A DNA stretch of 64,000 bases from Bacteriovoracaceae bacterium. Its GTDB lineage: Bacteria > Bdellovibrionota > Bacteriovoracia > Bacteriovoracales > Bacteriovoracaceae. The translations under genes and the position numbers were made by a program. This document shows, one piece after another, positions 16,473 through 24,580 of the stretch; the first letter of the stretch is position 1; every line of letters begins with the position of its first letter. A model generated the notes under the pieces. The model saw only the letters and a program-made list of their open reading frames with translations. It ran no database searches and was not told the origin of the DNA. The DNA lies in assembly GCA_023701435.1 (NCBI GenBank), contig JAMPXB010000013.1:1-64000 (forward strand), read 5' to 3'.

Positions 16473-16598
16473 ATTTAACTATTAACTCAGGATCGTTATC
16501 TCCGATAGTTTTAGTCTTCTCATGCAAGGAATTGTCATAGATGTATTGATTGATCAGAATAGGGATGGGGGTTAGCCTAATAAGATCAGGAGTTACCT

Positions 16599-17366
16599 AT
16601 GATTAAATCTTTGATCCTATTTCCTTTTCTTATTTCCAGTGCTTTGAGTGCAACTATTATTCCTTTTGAAAGGGATGTTCCTCGAGTGGAGCGCTTCGAT
16701 TATATTACCGCTAACAATCGCGAATCTAAGCACTACCTAAGTCATTTTGGCAGTTATGCTGATGAGCTTTATTATCGAGGATTTGGTATTCACAATGTTG
16801 GTCCCAATGACATTGTTCCCACGACTCCGGAGTGGATAGATTATCCTAGTCGAGAATTCTTTTTCAACACCAATGATCATGCCCGCCGAGACACTTTTAT
16901 CTGGATCACAGATTCAATTGGCTCAAATTCTGTTTCTGATTATGCTGAAACGATTTTGTTCTTTTTACCACGACAGAATCAGATGCATGTAGAAGAGCAT
17001 GATGAGTCGTTAGCGGTGACTTTAACTACAGGCGAGGAAGTAAGTTTCTTTAAAAAGTATAAGACCTTGGATGGTGGAGTTCTGAAAGAAGAGCCGGTGG
17101 ATCTGAACCCGATTCGTTCTGAAAGAAAGCATGCTCAGCTAGCTTACTCCGGGAAAGGGATCATTTTAAGATCTGACGCCTGGGGCGCTGATCCCCGTCT
17201 GGCCAAGACCGTTCAAGTCTTGAAGGCCGGCCTGCCCGCCTGTAACATTTCCGGGCCAACCTTCTGGACACAAGAGGGTTTCCCGAAATTTAAATTTGTA
17301 AGAGATGAAGATGCCTATGCGGTTATTATGGAAAAATGCGGTCAAGAATACTTGCCAGAGATGTAG
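16599..17366 (+). CDS. Exported protein of unknown function
   Basis: 255 residues with signal peptide MIKSLILFPFLISSALSA. The mature part has two Cys near the C-terminus (LPACNISG and EKCGQEY) that could form a disulfide, and many aromatic residues. No family recognised. A good AGGAGTTACCT-type site precedes the ATG. The next gene starts inside its 3' end in another frame, so the two are probably translationally coupled. Confidence 0.72.
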   Translation: MIKSLILFPFLISSALSATIIPFERDVPRVERFDYITANNRESKHYLSHFGSYADELYYRGFGIHNVGPNDIVPTTPEWIDYPSREFFFNTNDHARRDTFIWITDSIGSNSVSDYAETILFFLPRQNQMHVEEHDESLAVTLTTGEEVSFFKKYKTLDGGVLKEEPVDLNPIRSERKHAQLAYSGKGIILRSDAWGADPRLAKTVQVLKAGLPACNISGPTFWTQEGFPKFKFVRDEDAYAVIMEKCGQEYLPEM

Positions 17367-17697
17367 CCTTCTTTCTCTGTGGATAGTTATTTCTTGTGCC
17401 AATTTGACGGAATCAGGCAGCAAGGTCACTTTCATCGAGTCCAATGAAGGGGCCTTTGAGATGCAAGAAATAGCGGATAAGCTGATTGCCAAAGAAGAGT
17501 GCAAGTACCTGGGTTTTATAGATGCTGATACGGCCCTTTTTCCCGGGTCGTATTCAGTTCACGAGAACGAGATTCACTCTGCTTTACGAAACCGGGCGGC
17601 AAAGGTCGGGGCCAATTTAGTCATTGCTAACTTTTATCAAAAGCCGGCACAAGGGATTGTTCTCTTGTGCCCGGAAGAATTCTTAAGCCAGCACTAA
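17305..17697 (+). CDS. DUF4156-like lipoprotein, start inside previous gene
   Basis: 130 residues as listed; the frame overlaps the upstream gene by 62 bp. The section LLSLWIVISC looks like a signal h-region with a lipobox, so Cys at about residue 31 would be the lipidated residue; ATG 17317 is an equally good start. The mature part has CKYLGFIDAD and ELRN-like ALRNRAAKVGANLVIA, which match the DUF4156 family of small outer-membrane-associated lipoproteins. It ends with a 4-bp stop overlap to the convergent porin gene. Confidence 0.65.
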   Translation: MKMPMRLLWKNAVKNTCQRCSLLSLWIVISCANLTESGSKVTFIESNEGAFEMQEIADKLIAKEECKYLGFIDADTALFPGSYSVHENEIHSALRNRAAKVGANLVIANFYQKPAQGIVLLCPEEFLSQH

Positions 17698-18884
17698 ATT
17701 CCAATTTCCAACTGTAAGCGGTAGATCCACTGACCTGCATAAAGGTCCTTAACGTGATTCATTTCCTCAGCATAAGTAATATCGGTTTGAACTTTGATTT
17801 TATGGCCATCAATATACTTACTTAGAGCACCGGTATATTGATTCTGATCATTGGCGCCTTCCAGGGTGTCGCGGTCGGCCCATATTTTGGTAAAGCGCAG
17901 CGCCGGTTCAATGTTGTTCTCAAGAAGATACCCGATTTGAGTATTTAAGCCCTGGCCTTTATAAATAACAACTTGATTGGCCCCATCCATGAAAACTGGA
18001 TCACTCGTCCAGCGATTGGCATATTCGGCCATCCAGGAAAATCCCTGGTACTTGAAAATTAAATCGGCAAAGTAAGTCTCAAGATCTGCATTAAGCCCTT
18101 CGGTTTCGTATTGGCGGCCTAGTTGTCCGCCAGGGCGAGTGGCCTTCTTGTTGGCAGAGTAGACTGCACCGAGTGCAAGTTTCGGCGATGTTTCGCGGGA
18201 TAAGTCCGCCTCAAAATAGTCGCCATTGTCCTTGAAGTTTCCCAAAGGAAGCCATTCAATTCTGGAAGTGTAGGCGAGTCCATTATCTTGGTTATTAGTA
18301 GAGCGACCGTCACCGTTTGAAATAGCGAGTTTGATCCAAAAAGGTTTTTCGACTCCGATGCGATGGTACACCTGTGCTCCTATATCTCGATCCAGATTGA
18401 AGGTAGCGTTTAGCAGTGAGCGGTCAACAAATTGCTGTGCACCGGAAGATATGACGCGTTCACGGTTCCCAGGCAATTTGGTCTGACCATACCAAAGAAC
18501 AGTGGAATCAGATAATTTCCAACCGACCACGGCGTCTCGTAAAATGTTGGGATATTCGGTGCGGTCATAATCAAAGTCTCCGCGGGTGAATGAGAATTGA
18601 AACTTATAAAGAAGTCGAGGATCAAGCAGGTGACCTTCCAGGCGTAGACGGGCCCTACGAACCTCGAAGTTGATAGCTTCAGGTGATAAATCTTCAGAGT
18701 CAGTGGACTCGTAGGTAAATCTATTTTGAACGCGAAAACGAAAGTGTGCCTTAAAATGGTGAGGCTCATGTTCAAATACCAGACCATCTTTAAAATAAGT
18801 GATGGTATCACCAACGGTGGAAATTTCCTGGGCGCAAACATGGGTGGTCATAGTTAAAAGCAGGCATCCAAAAATCAGTTTCAA
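17694..18884 (-). CDS. Phosphate-selective porin O/P family protein
   Basis: A 396-residue outer-membrane barrel. Signal peptide MKLIFGCLLLTMTTHVCA, then family features: FRVQNRFTYES, FEVRRARLRLEG (the ELRRARLGLEG-type block of OprP/OprO), YKFQFSF, WYGQTKLPGNRERVISSGAQQFVDRSLLN and alternating amphipathic strands to the end. It should form an outer-membrane channel for anions such as phosphate or polyphosphate. The C-terminus ends in EIGI and lacks the usual final Phe. Single gene. Confidence 0.85.
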   Translation of the reverse strand: MKLIFGCLLLTMTTHVCAQEISTVGDTITYFKDGLVFEHEPHHFKAHFRFRVQNRFTYESTDSEDLSPEAINFEVRRARLRLEGHLLDPRLLYKFQFSFTRGDFDYDRTEYPNILRDAVVGWKLSDSTVLWYGQTKLPGNRERVISSGAQQFVDRSLLNATFNLDRDIGAQVYHRIGVEKPFWIKLAISNGDGRSTNNQDNGLAYTSRIEWLPLGNFKDNGDYFEADLSRETSPKLALGAVYSANKKATRPGGQLGRQYETEGLNADLETYFADLIFKYQGFSWMAEYANRWTSDPVFMDGANQVVIYKGQGLNTQIGYLLENNIEPALRFTKIWADRDTLEGANDQNQYTGALSKYIDGHKIKVQTDITYAEEMNHVKDLYAGQWIYRLQLEIGI

Positions 18885-18969
18885 AACGAATCCCTTTTTA
18901 ATTAGATTAAATAGGTATTCTAATTTTAAAATCCTTTAATGTCTAAGGCACTTGGGCTATTTTTAAGTT

Positions 18970-20019
18970 ATGCAAAAAATCGGAGTCGTAGAAGGCTTCT
19001 TCGGTCCTGAGTGGCCGCAAGCTGATCGTAAAAGTTATGCCCAATTTCTCTCTCAGTATGGAGGGGATTTTTATATTTATGCCCCGAAGCGCGACTTTCA
19101 TTTACGTAAGGGCTGGCGTGAAGAATGGGATGAGAATTATATCAGTCACTTGAAAGAACTGATTGCAACCTTTCATTCTTGTAATGTTCAATTTGGATTG
19201 GGATTTACTCCCTTTGGTTTAGGAAATGAACTAACGGCCGAAGATAAAGAGCATCTGAAAGAAAAGCTGCATATCATGCAGAAACTTGGCATAGATTTAT
19301 TGGGTCTCTTCTTTGATGACATGCCGGTCACGGATAATCTGGCGCAAACTCAAATTGCAGCTCTGAAAATCATTCAAGAACATTTTGAAAAAAAGATTAT
19401 TTTCTGTCCCTCTTTTTACACTCCTGATCCCATTCTCGATAAGGTCTTTGGTCAGCGTCCTGAGCATTATCTGGAAGACATTGCCGAAGGTGTTTCACTG
19501 GATGTGGCGATTGCCTGGACTGGACCGAAAGTCATTTCACCTGCTATCGATCAAGAGCATTTAAGGGAAGTAGAGAAGTTACTTAAAAGAAGGCCATTTA
19601 TCTGGGAAAATATTTTTGCCAATGATGGACCGCGGAACTGCAAATTTTTAAAACTTAAAGAATTTAGTGGGCGGGAGAAGAATATTTTCCAGCAAACGGA
19701 AGCCTTTGCTTTTAATCTGATGAATCAACCACAGTTATCTAAAATCTTATATCTGGCTTCTTGCAATGTTTTAAAAATGAATCAAGAGAGCGGAGCTGCT
19801 TTTCTAGAAGCCTTAAATGAATTGTGCTCACCGGACTTTAAAGACTTCATACTGAGTCATAAAGACACATTTTTGAATAAAGGCTTGGATCAAATTGACT
19901 CAGTCGATAAAGAGAAGTGGCTTGCAGAATTACAAGGCATTAATGACCCTGGTGCCCTGGAAATCAGCGATTGGCTCTCCGGTAAGTACCTGGTTGGCCC
20001 GGAGTGCCTGACCGATTAG
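18970..20019 (+). CDS. GH84-type beta-N-acetylglucosaminidase (hyaluronidase/O-GlcNAcase-like)
   Basis: 349 residues with the GH84 catalytic domain: GVVEGFFGPEW at the start, YIYAPKRDFHLRKGWRE, a barrel segment GFTPFGLGN and the catalytic Asp pair in LGLFFDDMP (about residues 117-119). GH84 enzymes use a substrate-assisted mechanism with two adjacent Asp residues. No signal peptide is visible, so it may act in the cytoplasm, unlike secreted virulence-type members. Likely substrates are GlcNAc-bearing glycans or glycopeptides, perhaps prey wall fragments; this is inference. The thpR-like gene follows 26 bp later. Confidence 0.87.
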   Translation: MQKIGVVEGFFGPEWPQADRKSYAQFLSQYGGDFYIYAPKRDFHLRKGWREEWDENYISHLKELIATFHSCNVQFGLGFTPFGLGNELTAEDKEHLKEKLHIMQKLGIDLLGLFFDDMPVTDNLAQTQIAALKIIQEHFEKKIIFCPSFYTPDPILDKVFGQRPEHYLEDIAEGVSLDVAIAWTGPKVISPAIDQEHLREVEKLLKRRPFIWENIFANDGPRNCKFLKLKEFSGREKNIFQQTEAFAFNLMNQPQLSKILYLASCNVLKMNQESGAAFLEALNELCSPDFKDFILSHKDTFLNKGLDQIDSVDKEKWLAELQGINDPGALEISDWLSGKYLVGPECLTD

Positions 20020-20045
20020 TATCAAGTTATGCTTAGATTCTGGTT

Positions 20046-20564
20046 ATGCGACTTTTCCTGGGAATTGAAATTCCGCCAGACATTAAAAATAAGATTCATC
20101 ACTTCCTCGAGCCCTTACAAAAGACACCAAAGGGATGGGAAAATCCCCATGACTATCATCAGACCCTGCTTTTCATCGGGGAGTCGAGTGAAGCAGACTT
20201 AGTGATCATTTCTCATCGACTCAAGCAGATTTCTTTTCACCCCTTTGAACTTACCTTTGATCAATTTCAATTTTTTAACCGCCGTATTATGTATTTGGGT
20301 CTCAAGCCTTCTGTGGAATTATTAGAGCTAAAAAAACATATTGATCAAGTTTTTCCTGAATGGGTTAAGCCTGAATCAAAACCGTTTATACCCCATCTCA
20401 CCGTGAAACGTTGGCAAAGATATGAATATGACGAGTTGTCATCGGGGTTATTCTCGAGAGAATTTATTTGTCCGGGTTTTATTGTGACAGGTATCGCCTT
20501 ATTTAAGTCTGAGAAAGATAATGAAAATCAAAAGTATCATATTATTGAGCGAGAATATTTCTAA
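20046..20564 (+). CDS. thpR: RNA 2',3'-cyclic phosphodiesterase (ThpR/LigT family)
   Basis: 172 residues, a 2H phosphoesterase. The two catalytic HxT motifs are HQTL (about residue 40) and HLTV (about 119), at the usual spacing, with MRLFLGIEIP at the N-terminus. Family members hydrolyse 2',3'-cyclic phosphate ends of RNA. It follows the GH84 gene on the same strand, probably in the same operon, without a clear functional link. Confidence 0.9.
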   Translation: MRLFLGIEIPPDIKNKIHHFLEPLQKTPKGWENPHDYHQTLLFIGESSEADLVIISHRLKQISFHPFELTFDQFQFFNRRIMYLGLKPSVELLELKKHIDQVFPEWVKPESKPFIPHLTVKRWQRYEYDELSSGLFSREFICPGFIVTGIALFKSEKDNENQKYHIIEREYF

Positions 20565-20597
20565 AAAATTAATTGAAAAGAGCGATAAGAACAAACC

Positions 20598-20708
20598 ATG
20601 AGACGAAAAAATCGCGCCCCTAACATGACTCCTGAAAGATTTATTATCGGCCTTGTTTTAGGGTGGGCAACGTATTACTCAGTTAAACTCTTAATTGCCG
20701 ACCTGTAA
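20598..20708 (+). CDS. Small membrane protein, 36 residues (not in ORF track)
   Basis: ATG AGA CGA ... CTG TAA encodes 36 residues: a basic N-terminus (MRRKNRAPNMTPERF) and one hydrophobic helix (IIGLVLGWATYYSVKLLIA). This is the layout of small inner-membrane proteins. The Shine-Dalgarno is weak, so expression is uncertain. It ends 2 bp before the stop of the convergent PepSY-like gene. Confidence 0.42.
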   Translation: MRRKNRAPNMTPERFIIGLVLGWATYYSVKLLIADL

Positions 20709-20709
20709 T

Positions 20710-21225
20710 TTATTCGGCTTCTCCTTCATTATCATCTGTCTCTTCTGACATCACTCTTCCTGTACGAGGGTTGAGCAATATTTCAACTTCTTTTCCTTCA
20801 TGCTTGCCTTCAAACTCATAGACCCAATTTCCTCGATCATTTTTTTCAAAGGCCCACTGGCCGGAAATTTCTTTGCCATCTTTTTTGGCAGCTGCGACTG
20901 CTGCTTTTAGATTGAGCATGCCTTGACCAGGATCAAACTCATCTTTTTCAATCAGTCCACCGGAGGCTTTTTCCAGTCCGCCCTTAGAATCCAGGAAAAT
21001 TTCTACCAGTGTATTTTCCGCTGATTTCACTTTTTTCTGAGTCGGGGTATCAACCACAATGACTCCACCGGGGACGTAAGGGGTCTTGTTTTCAATGACT
21101 ATTTTTTCGGCTTTGGGTTTGGCCGGTGCTTTTTCAATTTCTTTTTCTTTTAGAACCGGGGCTTGTGCATAAGTTAATGAGGTCAGGGCAAAGAACAAGG
21201 CCGCCGTTGATATTTTCGATTTCAT
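20710..21225 (-). CDS. PepSY-like exported protein (paralog A)
   Basis: 171 residues from ATG 21225, which has GGGAGGA just upstream; the track's TTG at 21237 overlaps that site. Signal peptide MKSKISTAALFFALTSLTYA, then a Lys/Pro-rich linker. The C-terminal ~110 residues look PepSY-like: LVEIFLDSKGGLEKASGGLIEKDEFDPGQGMLNLKAAVAAAKKDGKEISGQWAFEK then WVYEFEGKHEGKEVEILLNPRTGRV. A second gene in this window (38717-39151) has the same domain without the linker. PepSY domains often inhibit proteases or bind partners in the periplasm; the role is unknown. Confidence 0.75.
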   Translation of the reverse strand: MKSKISTAALFFALTSLTYAQAPVLKEKEIEKAPAKPKAEKIVIENKTPYVPGGVIVVDTPTQKKVKSAENTLVEIFLDSKGGLEKASGGLIEKDEFDPGQGMLNLKAAVAAAKKDGKEISGQWAFEKNDRGNWVYEFEGKHEGKEVEILLNPRTGRVMSEETDDNEGEAE

Positions 21226-21311
21226 GATTCCTCCCAAACTTCTAATATTATGCTATATCTATTTTAACATAGCTTTTTAATTTGTAACTACTTGGAATTA
21301 GGCGGATTTTT

Positions 21312-22397
21312 ATGAGCACGATGATCTTGTTGTATCTTATTGGTGGATTAGTGGCCCTGGTAGGGGGAGGAGAACTCTTAATCCGTGGAGCCTCTAAAAT
21401 AGCGGCAGCCATGGGAGTTTCTTCATTAGTCATTGGCCTTACTATTGTGGCCTTTGGAACGAGCTCTCCAGAGTTGGTAGTAAGTCTTAAGGCCAGTTTA
21501 ACTGGTCAAGCCGATCTCGCTGTGGCCAACGTTGTAGGCAGTAACATTTTTAATATCCTTTTCATCTTGGGTGCCTGTGCCGCCTTTGCTCCACTCGTTG
21601 TGTCTTCACAACTGGTGCGTTTGGATGTGCCAATTATGATTGGATCAGCTTTATTAATGATTCTATTTTCACTCAATGGAAATATCAGTTTATGGGAAGG
21701 GGCAGCTCTCTTTTCTATTTTAGTCATCTACACCATATTTCTTATTTATAAGAGTCGCAAAGACAGTAAAGAGAGCAACAGCGAACAAAAAGAGGTCGTT
21801 AAAATGACCCCTAAAGTAATTGTGACTAATCTGGTGTTTATTGCTATTGGTTTAGGTTTACTCATTTTAGGTGGGGATTGGTTTGTGACTGCTGCCACTG
21901 AAATAGCTAAATCTTTGGGAGTTTCCGATACTGTTATTGGTCTAACCATCGTCGCTATCGGAACTTCTTTACCGGAAGTAGCGACTTCTTTTTTAGCTAC
22001 TATTAAAGGTGAAAGAGATATTGCGATTGGAAACGTGGTGGGCAGTAACATTTATAATGTCTTCGCCATCTTGGGCTTAAGTTCAATGTTAACTCCTTCA
22101 GGTCTTAACGTTGCCAATGACCTCTTAACTTTTGACCTTCCTTTAATGTTGGGAACGGCCGTAGCCTGTTTACCGATCTTTATTGTGGGATTTAGGATTA
22201 ATCGTTGGGAAGGGTATATGTTTTTGGGGACCTATGTTCTCTATACCATTTACCTAATACTCAATGCCACTGAGCATGCTTACTTTGAAAACTATAAATC
22301 TGGTGTCATTTATTTGGTTGGACCTATTCTGTTACTGACCTTATCGATCATTAGTTTTCAGGCCATCAAGCAGATTAGAAACTTCCGCGCTCAATAA
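21312..22397 (+). CDS. Calcium/sodium antiporter (CaCA family, YrbG-like)
   Basis: 361 residues with about ten membrane helices. The two alpha repeats are clear: FGTSSPELVVS...VVGSNIFNI (about 48-80) and IGTSLPEVATS...VVGSNIYNV (about 222-250), which carry the acidic cation-binding residues. The loop between the halves is rich in Lys/Glu (KSRKDSKESNSEQKEVVK). This is the CaCA exchanger family, which moves Ca2+ (or K+) against Na+ or H+ across the inner membrane. Single gene. Confidence 0.92.
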   Translation: MSTMILLYLIGGLVALVGGGELLIRGASKIAAAMGVSSLVIGLTIVAFGTSSPELVVSLKASLTGQADLAVANVVGSNIFNILFILGACAAFAPLVVSSQLVRLDVPIMIGSALLMILFSLNGNISLWEGAALFSILVIYTIFLIYKSRKDSKESNSEQKEVVKMTPKVIVTNLVFIAIGLGLLILGGDWFVTAATEIAKSLGVSDTVIGLTIVAIGTSLPEVATSFLATIKGERDIAIGNVVGSNIYNVFAILGLSSMLTPSGLNVANDLLTFDLPLMLGTAVACLPIFIVGFRINRWEGYMFLGTYVLYTIYLILNATEHAYFENYKSGVIYLVGPILLLTLSIISFQAIKQIRNFRAQ

Positions 22398-22519
22398 AAG
22401 AAAAACAGAAGGCCCGGGTCATTTCATGATGGCCCGGGTCCTGATTTAAGGCATCGCGAATTTTAACTCAGAGAAAGGAAGTTTAAACTTGAGAAAAATA
22501 GTGAACAGGGCGGAATGCA

Positions 22520-24580
22520 ATGTCACGAATCATCATTTTCTTGTTACTTTTCTCGCTTGATCTCCCTGCTTTTGAAATTAATTCTTCCCATGAGTTGAGG
22601 AGACTTTTTCATCGCTTTGATCGTGATCAGGATAAAAAGATTACGGTCGAAGACAAAATTCCTGAGACTTCCGTTTTTCATGTCACAACTAAATCCCAAA
22701 AAAGCCTTCCTGTTCAAGGCAGTTACTATATATCAAACCTGGCCCAGGAACTTAAATTTTCGGAAATAAAAAATACCAAAATAAACATTTCCAAGATTTT
22801 CATCAATCCAGTGGACCGAATTTCTTTTGTGATCAAAGAGCGGTTTTGGGATGGGCTTACCCGTAGAATCGATGCTTCCACCTTGAATCAAGTGATAAAA
22901 GATTCCAAAATAAAATCAGATAAAAATTATCTTTATGTGTCTTTTAATGATGAGGCCAATTTTTCATACTATAAAAAATTGGCCCGTCCGGATCTGGAAG
23001 TCATCAAATTGCCTGAAATCATCCCTCCTGGTTATATTTCCTCATTGGGGAATAAGCAGGGTCTACTGTCACTTGCCATGAAAGATCACAAGGGTGTTCC
23101 CTATGTGGTACCGGGAGGACGTTTTAATGAAATGTATGGCTGGGACAGCTACTTCCATGTCTTAGGCACTATCAATGATGGCAGAAGAGATCTTGCTCAA
23201 GGCATGGTGGAAAACATGATTTATGAGATTAATCATTACGGAAAAATTCTCAATGCTAATCGCACTTATTATTTAACACGTTCACAACCACCGTTTCTCA
23301 CATCCATGATTCGTGCTGTTTATGATGAACAAGGCAAGGCCTGGCTTGCAGACGCCTTGAGAGCGGCGATCATGGAATATGAGACCGTCTGGATGGGAAC
23401 AGAGCGGCTCACTCCTTTGGGTCTTAGCCGTTATGCTGGCTTTGATGAAGGCATTCCTCCAGAGGTGGAACCCGGACATTTTGATCATGTGTTAGCTCCA
23501 TTTGCCAAGAAGTATGGGACTACGATCGCTCAGCTAACGGCTGACTTCAATGCCGGTAAAATCCAGGATCCCGAGCTCAAGGATTTTTTTTATCAGGATC
23601 GGGCGGGAAGGGAGTCAGGGCATGATACGACCTACCGCTTTCGAGTGAATGGTAAGGATCGGGCCGCCGATTTTGTCACTGTCGATCTGAATTCACTTCT
23701 TTATAAATATGAATTGGATATCTACTTGATGATCAAAAAACACTTCAATGGGGAGTTTTTAGGAAACTCGGCAGATAAGTTTCTGCAGGCATCAATCAAG
23801 CGAAAAAAATTGATGAAGCAGTACTTATGGAATGAAAAAGAAGGTCTTTTTTTTGATTATAATTGGAAATTAAACAAACAGTCTGATTACTTAAGTGCTA
23901 CCACCCTTTATCCGCTTTGGGCCAGTGAGGGTCATGAAATAAAATACCGACTGCTCTCTCCTGTAGAGGCGAGACGTTTAGTGCAGAATTCTTTGAGCAA
24001 GCTGGAGGAGGCGGGAGGTCTTGCCGCTACTTCTTCTGAGTCTTTGAAGAAGTATGGTGACCCCCAAAGTGAACGGCAATGGGACTATCCCAATGGCTGG
24101 GCTCCGCACCAGATTCTTGCCTGGCAGGGAATGAGTGATTATGGATTCTCAGTTGAGACCGAGCGACTAATTTACAAATGGCTCTATATGATTACCCGGA
24201 ATTTTAAAGACTATCATGGAACCATTCCGGAGAAATACGATGTCGTTTCCATGTCTCATAAAGTGTTTGCTGAGTATGGCAACGTTGGCACCAAGTTTTC
24301 TTATATTACATTGGAGGGCTTTGGTTGGGTGAATGCTTCTTATCAACTGGGGCTTAAAAGACTTCCGGAGAAACTGCAAAACAATTTAAGAAATCTCACG
24401 CCACCCCAGTGGTTATGGTCTAAAGACACAACGGAAACCAACCAGTGGATCTTCAATGGCCAGATCATTTTCACGACCGATGGTATAGATACCTCCGCCT
24501 TCTTCCGGGTCACCACCGCGGTTCATTTGGACACCGTTAAAGTCACCTTGGAAGACCCCTACACCATCAGCCTTCGTTAA
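22520..24580 (+). CDS. treA: Periplasmic alpha,alpha-trehalase (GH37) with N-terminal EF-hand-like loop and run-on C-terminus
   Basis: 686 residues. Signal peptide MSRIIIFLLLFSLDLPA. Residues about 30-45 contain DRDQDKKITVED, a good EF-hand calcium loop, which is unusual in trehalases. Trehalase signatures follow: PGGRFNEMYGWDSY and QWDYPNGWAP. The catalytic acid region RESGHD and the later PEKYDV are present. It should split trehalose into two glucoses in the periplasm. The domain should end soon after EGFGWVNASYQLGL; the last ~56 codons (from 24413) are antisense to the FGE domain of the convergent giant gene and look like readthrough from a lost stop. Confidence 0.9.
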   Translation: MSRIIIFLLLFSLDLPAFEINSSHELRRLFHRFDRDQDKKITVEDKIPETSVFHVTTKSQKSLPVQGSYYISNLAQELKFSEIKNTKINISKIFINPVDRISFVIKERFWDGLTRRIDASTLNQVIKDSKIKSDKNYLYVSFNDEANFSYYKKLARPDLEVIKLPEIIPPGYISSLGNKQGLLSLAMKDHKGVPYVVPGGRFNEMYGWDSYFHVLGTINDGRRDLAQGMVENMIYEINHYGKILNANRTYYLTRSQPPFLTSMIRAVYDEQGKAWLADALRAAIMEYETVWMGTERLTPLGLSRYAGFDEGIPPEVEPGHFDHVLAPFAKKYGTTIAQLTADFNAGKIQDPELKDFFYQDRAGRESGHDTTYRFRVNGKDRAADFVTVDLNSLLYKYELDIYLMIKKHFNGEFLGNSADKFLQASIKRKKLMKQYLWNEKEGLFFDYNWKLNKQSDYLSATTLYPLWASEGHEIKYRLLSPVEARRLVQNSLSKLEEAGGLAATSSESLKKYGDPQSERQWDYPNGWAPHQILAWQGMSDYGFSVETERLIYKWLYMITRNFKDYHGTIPEKYDVVSMSHKVFAEYGNVGTKFSYITLEGFGWVNASYQLGLKRLPEKLQNNLRNLTPPQWLWSKDTTETNQWIFNGQIIFTTDGIDTSAFFRVTTAVHLDTVKVTLEDPYTISLR

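Noticed and set aside
22410-22442. GGCCCGGGTC repeated twice after the exchanger gene, as a terminator
   Set aside because: The copies are mainly a direct repeat; a hairpin needs an uneven bulge, and no T run follows. Possible but not supported enough to list.
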